This document shows, one piece after another, positions 62,801-64,000 of a stretch of DNA of 64,000 bases. The translations under genes and the position numbers were made by a program. Every line of letters starts with the position of its first letter. Position 1 is the first letter of the stretch. Source of the stretch: Diphasiastrum complanatum (lineage: Eukaryota > Streptophyta > Lycopodiopsida > Lycopodiales > Lycopodiaceae). The stretch is from the NCBI GenBank assembly GCA_029204225.1, contig CM055113.1:7159852-7223851 (forward strand), given 5' to 3'. The notes under the pieces are model-generated. The model was given only the letters and a program-made list of their open reading frames with translations. It ran no database searches and was not told where the DNA came from.

Positions 62801-63309
62801 ACATAAGACGGAAACGCCTCATCAATATAGCTCATGAGGCTCATAGGGTTATGAAGTCATTTAAGTGCTGAATACAGTGAATGTCTAAATAACTGCAAGC
62901 TATATGAGCCACTGTGTGACATACATTGTGAAGGCATAACGTATTTATGGAATTGTAATTATCCATGAACTACTTAAGTGGTACTTAGTTGGCAACATCT
63001 GGAAAAGAAAAGATGCTGGTAACCACATGTGAATCATGGAGCTATTTGTGATTGGGCATATTGCCTATATTTTCCTTTTGTGCATGATTTCTTTTGACCT
63101 TTAATTTAGTTTTTCATGTCAAATTCAGTTATCCTTTAGTCTTGTTTTCTGATCACAAGAAAATACTTGAATGTGAAAAATTGGTTCAGGGGTGGCAGCG
63201 GAAGTTGGACATTTCTCTTGACATAATCGATATGATAAACTCACTTTTATCTAAAGCAGAGTCGCTTGCATCGTATGAATACACGATGGCAGCTATAGCA
63301 GCTCCTTGA
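19668..63309 (+). CDS. ABC1K: ABC1/UbiB-family atypical kinase, ADCK2-like (13 exons)
   Basis: The gene encodes an ABC1K (UbiB/AarF) protein kinase-like ATPase, a family linked to quinone and lipid metabolism in mitochondria and plastids. The substrate of this branch is not known to me. Joining the 13 exons gives about 662 residues, close to the ~620 of ADCK2-like plant proteins. The order of motifs is: basic N-terminus (1-164), hydrophobic segment (about 229-250), KxGQ motif [15 protein letters not shown] (276-290), Ala-rich-loop variant VASGSIAQ (337-344), VAVK lysine 366, ERDF (377-380), DLTLEA glutamate 421, catalytic loop HADLHPGN (498-505, Asp500 and Asn505), and metal-binding DVG (521-523) in place of DFG. 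All introns are phase 0 except intron 3, which is phase 1 with a GC donor. No stop or frameshift was found in exons 2-13, so the gene looks functional despite 13.3- and 22.8-kb introns. Confidence 0.92.
20160..21160 (+). mobile_element. possible LTR and primer site at the start of intron 1
   Basis: TTGGTATCAAAGCC at 21147-21160 resembles the tRNA-iMet primer site (consensus TGGTATCAGAGCC) with one change. Sequence upstream from about 20500 could then be a 5' LTR. No matching LTR or coding sequence of that element follows, because a Copia element starts at about 21311. No protein-coding pattern is visible in 20160-21140. Confidence 0.3.
21311..21599 (+). repeat. 5' LTR of Copia deletion derivative
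   Basis: TACCAATTTTGCTAGAATAG opens the shared segment and GATTCTATCA closes it before the primer site. The TATA-like CTCTATAAGAGCAG is near 21455. The left limit is where identity with the 3' copy starts. Confidence 0.8.
21600..21611 (+). promoter_or_regulatory. primer-binding site, tRNA-iMet type
   Basis: TGGTATCAGAGC directly abuts the LTR end. It is the standard plant Copia primer site. Confidence 0.85.
21640..22215 (+). repeat. leader minisatellite, GGCAGTACCTGAGG(G/C)CA type
   Basis: The untranslated leader consists of degenerate 22-35 base units built from GCAGGTnnn, (T/A)CCTGAGG and GGCAACAACA blocks, from the first GGTGCAGGTCA near 21670 to about 22200. Open frames on the minus strand here are repeat artefacts. 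Confidence 0.7.
22279..23163 (+). pseudogene. Copia gag with damaged zinc knuckle
   Basis: The frame starts [20 protein letters not shown] and carries the gag/UBN2 core ([19 protein letters not shown], then [14 protein letters not shown], then [16 protein letters not shown]). A lysine-rich linker and the first half of a zinc knuckle (CNFCGKYG) follow. After that the sequence jumps to a basic stretch, so the H and last C are lost to a deletion near 23040. The remaining capsid part (about 255 residues) is intact. Confidence 0.85.
23163..23950 (+). pseudogene. Copia pol scraps: protease, integrase C-terminal part, RT fragment
   Basis: WYIDSGAT followed by a stop marks the protease active site near 23170-23200. 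[14 protein letters not shown] follows. Then the sequence jumps at about 23290 to [20 protein letters not shown], the integrase E-motif region. Most of the integrase catalytic core is therefore gone. [20 protein letters not shown] is the integrase tail. [20 protein letters not shown] near 23880 is a late RT motif, joined directly after another deletion. Confidence 0.8.
23971..25018 (+). repeat. 3' LTR of Copia deletion derivative, split by an insertion
   Basis: Identity with the 5' LTR covers 23971-24099 and resumes at 24847-25018 ending GATTCTATCA. The 24100-24837 segment is an insertion. Confidence 0.8.
24100..24837. mobile_element. 738-bp insertion with 9-bp target duplication (MULE-like)
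   Basis: The insertion is flanked by GCCTTAGAG (24091-24099) and GCCTTAAAG (24838-24846), a 9-base duplication with one mismatch. The undisturbed 5' LTR shows a single copy. The ends are imperfect inverted repeats: the left has TGTTTC then CGCGTTT, and the reverse complement of the right has TGTTTC then CGCGTTT. Both end regions are full of GTTTCGAAACG palindromes. A 9-bp duplication is the hallmark of Mutator-like elements. There is no transposase. Inside are a ~220-bp tandem duplication (24233-24450 and 24455-24680) and a 39-base T run (24698-24736). Confidence 0.7.
24851..25877. repeat. ~495-bp tandem segmental duplication across two elements
   Basis: The unit TCCAGTCTCTATAAGAG...GTGAAGTAATCTG occurs at 24851-25345 and again at 25346-25877. 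The second copy has about 37 extra bases (an internal GATGTCGAGT-type expansion). Each unit contains the end of the plus-strand Copia LTR joined to the 3' end of the minus-strand Copia. The duplication therefore happened after the two elements were already adjacent. Confidence 0.85.
25019..25243 (-). repeat. 3' LTR piece of reverse Copia (first copy)
   Basis: On the minus strand a polypurine tract AAGGGGGAG is followed by TGTTGGACTTTAATGC, a classic Copia 3' LTR start at 25243. The second copy starts near 25774. Related sequence at about 29100-29250 (GAGAAGTCGAAGTCGATGAAG) is probably the corresponding 5' LTR. Confidence 0.65.
25870..27370 (-). pseudogene. Copia reverse transcriptase and RNase H, reverse strand
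   Basis: Reading the minus strand from 27363, the RT shows [40 protein letters not shown] and [24 protein letters not shown] follows after frame changes, and the YxDD region near 26745 is broken by stops. Next come [17 protein letters not shown] and DPGLKLSK. RNase H follows with a DADWAGD-like site, [20 protein letters not shown] and [10 protein letters not shown]. Multiple stops make it inactive. This lineage differs from the Copia pair in intron 9. Confidence 0.8.
27524..28530 (-). pseudogene. Copia integrase, reverse strand
   Basis: From 28517 downward the frame shows the zinc-binding half ([20 protein letters not shown], then [11 protein letters not shown]) and the catalytic start [20 protein letters not shown]. 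Then comes [21 protein letters not shown] break near 28000 loses the second Asp region. The C-terminal part resumes with [20 protein letters not shown] and [19 protein letters not shown] at 27724-27575. Gag and protease are absent upstream. Confidence 0.8.
28560..28694 (+). mobile_element. LTR end with tRNA-iMet primer site
   Basis: TGGTATCAGAGCCA at 28681-28694 follows a segment ending TACTTTCACA, the layout of a 5' LTR end plus primer site. A sequence resembling its last ~60 bases appears in reverse complement near 56030-56110. No coding part of this element follows. Confidence 0.5.
29272..29620 (+). pseudogene. Gypsy reverse transcriptase entry fragment
   Basis: [32 protein letters not shown] and [15 protein letters not shown] are the conserved residues just before the Gypsy RT palm. 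The fragment is fused on the left to Copia LTR sequence in one open frame (29140-29646). It stops before any catalytic motif. Confidence 0.8.
29600..30065 (-). pseudogene. Gypsy gag N-terminus, reverse strand
   Basis: Two adjoining minus-strand frames read [20 protein letters not shown], then [18 protein letters not shown], then [20 protein letters not shown]. The short heptad-like helix and polar linker resemble Gypsy gag N-termini. A minus-strand primer site and LTR lie upstream at 31.4 kb, which supports the reading. The capsid core is missing. Confidence 0.5.
30066..31409 (-). other. untranslated leader of the reverse Gypsy fragment
   Basis: Between the gag start and the primer site lies AT-rich sequence with one G-rich patch at 30480-30700. 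I see no conserved protein motif; the 99-codon plus-strand frame at 30495 is low complexity. Confidence 0.4.
31410..31800 (-). repeat. primer site and 5' LTR of the reverse Gypsy fragment
   Basis: On the minus strand TGGTATCAAAGC (31421 down to 31410) is a near match to the tRNA-iMet primer site. The sequence upstream of it contains the TATA box CACTATAAATAGC near 31778. The far LTR border is uncertain. Confidence 0.5.
31860..32175 (+). pseudogene. Copia integrase tail, same family as the intron 9 pair
   Basis: [30 protein letters not shown], then after a stop [14 protein letters not shown] and [18 protein letters not shown] closely track the integrase tail of the Copia copies at 49 and 53 kb. 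The fragment is short and has at least two stops. It shows an older insertion of that family within the same host gene. Confidence 0.8.
32330..32535 (+). pseudogene. Gypsy integrase C-terminal fragment
   Basis: Reading across frames gives [17 protein letters not shown]-like sequence, then [11 protein letters not shown] and [17 protein letters not shown], the tether preceding a Gypsy chromodomain. It resembles the fragment at 1985. Confidence 0.65.
32945..33440 (+). repeat. direct repeat of ~175 bp ending at (GA)n tracts
   Basis: The block TGTGTTGCTTTGTTACGGTT...ACCTGAAA occurs at 32945-33093 and 33245-33400, exactly 300 bases apart at its start. Each copy runs into a (GA)n microsatellite (33094-33118 and 33401-33440). 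The second tract ends about 35 bases before exon 2. Confidence 0.85.
33476..33649 (+). CDS. ABC1K: ABC1K-like gene, exon 2
   Basis: 58 codons, from acceptor CTACTTTCAG to donor CAG|GTAAGC, phase 0 at both ends. It encodes [20 protein letters not shown] and a polar segment before the membrane-like stretch. A (GA)n tract sits just upstream of the acceptor, so the pyrimidine tract is short. Confidence 0.8.
33818..33968 (+). CDS. ABC1K: ABC1K-like gene, exon 3
   Basis: 151 bases, phase 0 to phase 1. It encodes the hydrophobic segment [20 protein letters not shown] and ends in LLRTLEHA plus the first base of a Gly codon. The donor is GCAAGT, a GC-AG intron whose remaining donor bases match the consensus perfectly. 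Confidence 0.9.
34145..34239 (+). CDS. ABC1K: ABC1K-like gene, exon 4 (KxGQ motif)
   Basis: 95 bases, phase 1 to phase 0, completing the split Gly codon. It encodes [17 protein letters not shown], the family-defining KxGQ motif, and then [14 protein letters not shown]. Confidence 0.93.
34392..34511 (+). CDS. ABC1K: ABC1K-like gene, exon 5 (Ala-rich loop)
   Basis: 40 codons, phase 0. It ends in [11 protein letters not shown], the family's replacement of the glycine-rich nucleotide loop. The donor is GTGCAT. Confidence 0.93.
34988..35053 (+). CDS. ABC1K: ABC1K-like gene, exon 6 (VAVK)
   Basis: 22 codons, phase 0, too short for a standard ORF scan. It encodes [10 protein letters not shown] and ends with VVAVK, the ATP-anchoring lysine. 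Confidence 0.92.
35196..35342 (+). CDS. ABC1K: ABC1K-like gene, exon 7
   Basis: 49 codons, phase 0. It encodes [20 protein letters not shown] and ends in [10 protein letters not shown]. The VRHP and ERDF motifs are typical of the family's N-lobe. Confidence 0.93.
35343..36909 (+). other. intron 7, no recognised elements
   Basis: 1.57 kb of AT-rich intronic sequence between exons 7 and 8. No retroelement motif was seen. Confidence 0.6.
36910..37029 (+). CDS. ABC1K: ABC1K-like gene, exon 8
   Basis: 40 codons, phase 0. It encodes [17 protein letters not shown], with the conserved D-L-x-x-E-A motif, and then [16 protein letters not shown]. Confidence 0.93.
37171..37281 (+). CDS. ABC1K: ABC1K-like gene, exon 9
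   Basis: 37 codons, phase 0. It encodes [15 protein letters not shown] and ends in [11 protein letters not shown], directly before the catalytic loop. The following intron is 22.8 kb. Confidence 0.93.
38188..38250. repeat. (TC)n microsatellite in intron 9
   Basis: About 30 TC units with two early CG interruptions. The flanking intron sequence from 37282 to 38880 shows no element that I can name. Confidence 0.95.
38900..39262 (-). pseudogene. LINE reverse transcriptase, C-terminal half of the palm only
   Basis: The minus strand reads [20 protein letters not shown] (YADD catalytic motif), then [29 protein letters not shown] and [11 protein letters not shown]. This is the non-LTR RT from motif C onward. 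Everything before it, including the first catalytic Asp, is missing, because the endonuclease domain is joined directly upstream at about 39262. The right part is lost after [10 protein letters not shown]. Confidence 0.85.
39262..40384 (-). pseudogene. LINE APE-type endonuclease domain of ORF2
   Basis: The minus-strand frame contains [10 protein letters not shown] (the N-terminal Asn motif), [11 protein letters not shown] (the Glu motif), [28 protein letters not shown] (GDFN), [11 protein letters not shown] (VVDYxxxS) and LSDHSFLSF (the catalytic SDH). All metal-binding and catalytic motifs of an apurinic-type LINE endonuclease are kept over about 300 residues. The domain would nick target DNA for target-primed reverse transcription. 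It continues in frame into a proline-rich end, which is broken at the deletion junction. Confidence 0.88.
40387..41100 (-). pseudogene. LINE ORF1 protein, coiled coil plus RRM-like domain
   Basis: The frame from about 41100 reads [20 protein letters not shown] and then a coiled coil ([34 protein letters not shown]). Next comes a basic domain resembling the RRM of L1-type ORF1p ([58 protein letters not shown]). It ends with TAG at 40387, immediately before the endonuclease frame. The protein would bind LINE RNA. Upstream, the frame is lost near 41200. Confidence 0.75.
41200..41715 (-). repeat. Pro/Ser-rich repeat, probably ORF1 N-terminus of the LINE
   Basis: G-rich on the plus strand. On the minus strand one frame starts [20 protein letters not shown] at about 41683 and continues as PSPSPLAA repeats. 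A minisatellite of roughly 30 bases (GGGGGAAGGAGAAGGAGCAGCGAG type) underlies it. Frameshifts separate it from the rest of ORF1. The plus-strand open frames here are shadows. Confidence 0.45.
41761..41823. repeat. (GA)n microsatellite
   Basis: About 31 uninterrupted GA units, among the longest perfect microsatellites in the window. Confidence 0.97.
42031..42236 (+). pseudogene. exon-like coding fragment cut by a Gypsy LTR
   Basis: After TTGTGTGCAG, a good splice acceptor, an open reading of about 70 codons follows with one internal TAG at 42112. It starts [20 protein letters not shown], continues with DIAEMLR and a [19 protein letters not shown] linker, and ends [14 protein letters not shown]. 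The helix-forming charged part and Pro-rich linker look like real protein. It ends exactly at the TGTAA that begins the Gypsy LTR. I do not recognise the family. It could be the last exon of a transposon-encoded protein or of a captured host gene. Confidence 0.45.
42237..42590 (-). repeat. 3' LTR of the reverse chromovirus
   Basis: On the minus strand a polypurine tract AAGGGGGAGGGAG is followed by TGTTACGACC at 42590, and the element ends ATCTATTACA at 42237. The length is about 354 bases. Its 5' partner is not in the window. Confidence 0.7.
42602..42976 (-). pseudogene. chromovirus integrase tail and chromodomain
   Basis: The frame reads [20 protein letters not shown], then [15 protein letters not shown]. 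The chromodomain ([39 protein letters not shown]) keeps its aromatic cage positions, and the frame ends [14 protein letters not shown]. Chromodomains of these elements are thought to target heterochromatin. It is one frameshift away from the rest of integrase. Confidence 0.88.
42933..43403 (-). pseudogene. chromovirus integrase, C-terminal catalytic part
   Basis: [20 protein letters not shown] contains the catalytic Glu of the DDE triad (Q-T-E-R). It is followed by [20 protein letters not shown] and the DNA-binding tail [13 protein letters not shown] frameshift near 43405 separates it from the upstream half. Confidence 0.9.
43411..43932 (-). pseudogene. chromovirus integrase, zinc and first catalytic part
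   Basis: The HHCC zinc region reads [20 protein letters not shown] and ends [12 protein letters not shown]. The first catalytic Asp lies in [20 protein letters not shown] and the second in [15 protein letters not shown]. The frame ends early with AIPSSPY by frameshift. Confidence 0.9.
43951..44979 (-). pseudogene. chromovirus RT C-terminus and RNase H
   Basis: The frame begins in the RT thumb ([20 protein letters not shown], then [20 protein letters not shown]). RNase H carries its acidic residues in [38 protein letters not shown] and NTVADALS. It ends in an acidic Ser-rich spacer ([20 protein letters not shown]) before integrase. It overlaps the upstream RT frame by 26 bases in another phase, so a frameshift lies there. 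Confidence 0.9.
44954..45382 (-). pseudogene. chromovirus reverse transcriptase, palm and fingers
   Basis: Key motifs are [40 protein letters not shown] (first Asp), [15 protein letters not shown] and [13 protein letters not shown] (FLDD catalytic pair). It is separated from the upstream frame by a frameshift at about 45385. Confidence 0.92.
45389..46892 (-). pseudogene. chromovirus gag, protease and RT entry, 5'-truncated
   Basis: The frame is open up to 46892, where the Copia LTR begins, so the gag N-terminus is missing. Order: capsid ([20 protein letters not shown], then [15 protein letters not shown]), basic linker, one zinc knuckle [14 protein letters not shown], and a protease with [14 protein letters not shown] in place of the usual [17 protein letters not shown] follows, then the RT entry [21 protein letters not shown] long open frame of about 490 codons survives despite damage downstream. 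Confidence 0.9.
46893..47292 (-). repeat. 3' LTR of Copia copy A
   Basis: On the minus strand it starts TGTTGAAGAGTAATGCC at 47292 and ends GTAAATCTTCA at 46893, 400 bases, matching the LTRs of copy B. Confidence 0.92.
47287..50131 (-). pseudogene. Copia copy A integrase, RT and RNase H, inactivated
   Basis: The integrase zinc region, DDE core, RT ([20 protein letters not shown]) and RNase H ([37 protein letters not shown]) are all readable in three consecutive frames: 50131-49709, 49611-47887 and 47886-47287. Compared with copy B, a one-base insertion near 49750 shifts integrase out of frame, and a Tyr codon has become a stop at 47887. Otherwise it is almost the same protein. Confidence 0.9.
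50158..50549 (+). repeat. 5' LTR of Copia copy B, 5' end clipped
   Basis: From AATGCC at about 50160 onward it matches the 3' LTR. The expected TGTTGAAGAGT start is replaced by copy A sequence, with only two to four shared bases (GA/GAG) at the junction. Confidence 0.88.
50550..50561 (+). promoter_or_regulatory. primer-binding site, tRNA-iMet type
   Basis: TGGTATCAGAGC directly follows the LTR end ATCTTCA. Confidence 0.9.
51136..55203 (+). CDS. Copia gag-pol polyprotein of copy B
   Basis: One open frame of 1355 codons encodes gag, protease, integrase, RT and RNase H in Copia order. Visible sites: zinc knuckle [14 protein letters not shown] (215-228); protease IDSGASKHM (Asp277); integrase zinc His410 with Cys443 and Cys446; DDE triad Asp474, Asp537 and Glu573; RT YVDD (1023-1026); RNase [20 protein letters not shown] and SSTEAEYRA. 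All look intact. The gag N-terminus lies upstream (ATG at 51019; [20 protein letters not shown] near 51053) but is separated by two one-base frameshifts, so the frame used here starts inside gag. At the 3' end one extra G in the polypurine tract extends the protein 14 residues into the LTR, whereas copy A stops after IAIKGGC. Confidence 0.93.
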   Translation: MTSTEPVPTSDPELKDYMNRRHKAHRIINLSVKDNIIPHICNARDAADAWTILKSMFETVDSAKLVYLQNRLHTLKMEAGATIGDHITKVKDLLDQLALVGEKVSDRSIVPIVLNNLSFNYQDYVMSLSAREKLPTFGELCGLLLQEEMRRKNLSEREDNPELAFASKKKQNFQKKGKGKKKNSKQSLEQQVSKLQVGEESSTNSSSTPKRKGNCNYCGKYGHFAFECRNKQSDQKKGKNQQSHFVDKVAEEEQSGVLELFTAALSSEFTFGGWYIDSGASKHMAPHRDWFSTYEETEDGQHVCLGDNSTRMVRGKGTVAIQLSSGEVKEIKSVLHVPGLAKNLLSVGAITKHNMVVEFNDSKCLVKDKEKNFKVVAKGMQEGGLYKLFTTIPSQEALSARDTDRDKLWHERYGHLSYRSLQVLNRHKMVVDLPSIKSSSDTCEACALGKQQRKKFPKEKATRAKGILELVHSDLCGPMQVKSAGGAYYLMTFVDDFSRKVWVYFLKLKSEAFKYFKQWKAMVENHTEKRLKTLRSDKGGEYISDEFKDLCKACGIKRQFTAPHTPQQNGVAERKNRSIVECARSMLKAKGLPNSFWAEAVATAVFLLNRSPTKAVEGITPEEAYSGNKPKVGSLRVFGCTTYAHIPKDLRKKLDAKSVKCVFLGYSEGEKAYVLYDLENRRKILSRDVIFDEEHAPKIQEQEKEGITEFIPLIDSTDEDPSQESCKPQVQEQQQKIEPTSSRPLFGQVPEAEVGDKRKTKTVPWDTWSPSTSPTARKKLPRWYWETIKEGQMIEEGESSEQGVRRSLRSHERQETNFALMSTILNADEPQFFHETVREKVWQHAMQEEYDFIVKNDTWELTTLPEGKQTIGCKWVHKTKFHANGTGDKYKARLVAKGYAQQEGLDYDETFAPVAKMTSIRTILAIASYFDWDVHQMDVKSAFLNGHLQEEVYMEQPQGFEITGKENLVCRLRKALYGLKHAPRAWYSRIDEYFARQGFEKSKSDCNLYVFREGEEFVVVVLYVDDLLITGSNKKLIACVKKNLSNEFEMKDLGLLHYCLGVEVWKGKRCLFISQAKYAQKLLKRFNMQESKPISTPMDASNKPSKDDGPAFADETLYRQLVGSLIYLTTTRPDIAYVVGIASQYMCKPTETHWKAAKRILRYVRGTMTYGIGYTDDGNLQLEGYSDSDWAGDRDDRRSTTGYCFSLGSGAILWCSKKQPTIALSSTEAEYRATTRSACEAIWLRRLLEDMQIAQVRPTLLHCDNQSCIQLARNPVYHARTKHIEVDQHSIQEKVHSGEIELVYCDTNDQTADIFTKPLSKDKFEKFRTLLGVSLNKIAIKGGVLKSNAYFTPFG
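55166..55566 (+). repeat. 3' LTR of Copia copy B
   Basis: It starts TGTTGAAGAGTAATGCC after a run of eight G and ends AAATCTTCA, 401 bases. Imperfect CT-rich sequence and a GTGTGTGATATTTCC segment are shared with the other two LTR copies. Confidence 0.93.
55567..57805. other. intron 9 sequence right of the Copia pair
   Basis: No intact coding region. A segment near 56030-56110 resembles, in reverse complement, the LTR end at 28.6 kb, so an LTR remnant is likely. The missing gag start and 5' LTR of the interrupted chromovirus were not recognised here. Confidence 0.4.
57450..57820 (+). mobile_element. possible LTR with primer-like site
   Basis: TTGCTATCAGAGCAG at 57806-57820 is one base away from the tRNA-iMet primer site and follows a T-rich segment with TATATATATG. 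No coding sequence of the element was seen downstream. Confidence 0.4.
57821..60090. other. end of intron 9, no recognised elements
   Basis: AT-rich sequence with no supported gene. The only local repeat I noticed is GTTTCTACATGGGGC(T/C), which occurs twice at 58813 and 58841. Confidence 0.45.
60091..60237 (+). CDS. ABC1K: ABC1K-like gene, exon 10 (catalytic loop and DVG)
   Basis: 49 codons, phase 0. It encodes [17 protein letters not shown], carrying the HxDxxxGN catalytic loop, and [12 protein letters not shown], the metal-binding motif. It continues the family sequence of exon 9 without a gap. Confidence 0.95.
60341..60421 (+). CDS. ABC1K: ABC1K-like gene, exon 11
   Basis: 27 codons, phase 0, from acceptor TGGTTTAG to donor GAG|GTATTA. 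It encodes [18 protein letters not shown] and an acidic Ser-rich end. Confidence 0.9.
60899..61063 (+). CDS. ABC1K: ABC1K-like gene, exon 12
   Basis: 55 codons, phase 0. It encodes [18 protein letters not shown] and then [20 protein letters not shown] and VTVLILE, the C-lobe helices of the ADCK2-like branch. Confidence 0.93.
61338..61765 (-). pseudogene. LINE RT fragment in intron 12, same family as 39 kb
   Basis: On the minus strand REGLQRHF and [13 protein letters not shown] correspond to REGLQRQL and TAKTKVMVF of the LINE at 39 kb. After an internal deletion the frame continues [39 protein letters not shown] and then [20 protein letters not shown], the post-RT region of plant LINEs. No catalytic motif remains. 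Confidence 0.7.
61910..62660 (-). mobile_element. primer site and possible LTR in intron 12, reverse strand
   Basis: The minus strand has TGGTATCAGAGC (61921 down to 61910), a perfect tRNA-iMet primer site. The sequence at higher coordinates would be its 5' LTR; the outer border is unclear. Confidence 0.5.
63190..63309 (+). CDS. ABC1K: ABC1K-like gene, exon 13 (C-terminus)
   Basis: 39 codons plus stop, from acceptor TTGGTTCAG. It encodes [20 protein letters not shown] and ends MAAIAAP before TGA at 63307. Confidence 0.9.
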   Translation, partial: GWQRKLDISLDIIDMINSLLSKAESLASYEYTMAAIAAP

Positions 63310-63489
63310 ATGCACTTGTAAGATGTATATTGCTGTTGGAAACAGGGTCAAGTTATTTGTGAAATATTTTTTGCAGTCATTTCATACAAGTTCTCAGAAC
63401 AGTCTGTGGCTGGCTACATGAACCCAGATTTTGAGATTTTAATAATGCTATGTTCACATTTGGCTGTGGAGTAGCTGAAAGTATGCTCA

Positions 63490-63495
63490 AATAAA
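63490..63495 (+). terminator. possible polyadenylation signal of the ABC1K-like gene
   Basis: AATAAA lies 180 bases after the stop codon. The rest of the segment to 64000 is AT-rich with no other gene visible. Confidence 0.4.
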
Positions 63496-64000
63496 GTTGA
63501 TCAGGCGGCATTTTTGGAGGAAAGATCAAGGTGTTTATTCCCAATTTATGCTAAATGCTGATAATTTTTAACTGTCTTAGTCATTCTAAGAGAGAATTTT
63601 TGTTTGAATTCAAGAAACATATCGTGAAATGTAAAGGTAGTATTTTTTGTTACATGGAATGTGCTTTACTTTTTCCAGATTGAAAAGTGGTGTTCAAATA
63701 TTTGTGAGACGTGCAAAAATTGAGATAATACATCCAATTTTGATTTTTTAAGTGTTGTTGTTTGATATTCTAGGTTTTTTATTTCTCCTTGTCAACTAAT
63801 GAGGTGGACTGCTGTAGTTGACCCTCAGTTATCTGCTACTCTTTTTTGAATCTGATTATTGGCATTGGGTTCAGGTGGAAAGATAATTTGGAAACATGTG
63901 AGCATGCCCAGAAATGTTTGCAGAGGGTTGAAAGGTTATACCCCTTCTTTTTGGAAGGTTGGATTTGAGACCAGCCTCTGTCAATAGTTCCATAGTGATA

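Overview
The window looks like nuclear DNA from a land plant with a large, repeat-rich genome. A fern, lycophyte or gymnosperm would all fit, and the sequence does not let me choose between them. The reasons are Copia and Gypsy LTR retrotransposons with plant-type primer-binding sites (tRNA-iMet and tRNA-Asp), a chromovirus, an APE-type LINE, many microsatellites, and one plant-type host gene with very long introns. All similarity statements come from reading the sequence by eye; no search was run.

Host gene. One conserved gene on the + strand runs from about 19.7 kb to 63.3 kb. It encodes an ABC1/UbiB (AarF) family atypical kinase of the ADCK2-like branch (plant ABC1K family, probably organellar). 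I resolve 13 coding exons with matching phases. Intron 1 (13.3 kb) and intron 9 (22.8 kb) are filled with retroelements; intron 12 (2.1 kb) holds more. The joined product is about 662 residues. It keeps the KxGQ motif, an Ala/Gly/Ser-rich loop, the VAVK lysine, the HxDxxxGN catalytic loop and a DVG metal-binding motif.

Left of the gene (1-19 kb) lies a graveyard of broken elements. In order these are a Copia RNase H end, a Gypsy integrase/chromodomain tail, a Gypsy gag, and a Gypsy element with a ~1.1 kb LTR, a tRNA-Asp primer site and a multi-zinc-knuckle gag. Then come a degenerate 61-bp tandem array, an unclassified degenerate protein with a long coiled coil, a microsatellite-dense stretch (13.9-15.6 kb) and a ~19-bp minisatellite (16.4-16.9 kb).

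Intron 1 (20.2-33.5 kb) holds a deletion-derivative Copia whose 3' LTR carries a 738-bp insertion flanked by a 9-bp duplication, a reverse-strand Copia remnant, Gypsy fragments, and a duplicated block next to the exon 2 splice acceptor.

Intron 9 (37.3-60.1 kb) holds an internally deleted LINE (reverse), an exon-like fragment cut by a Gypsy LTR, a decayed chromovirus (reverse), and two copies of one young Copia family joined head to head. The two copies form a 3.27-kb inverted repeat with a 2.1-kb spacer. Transcription of the host gene would carry this inverted repeat in pre-mRNA, which makes it the most interesting structure in the window.
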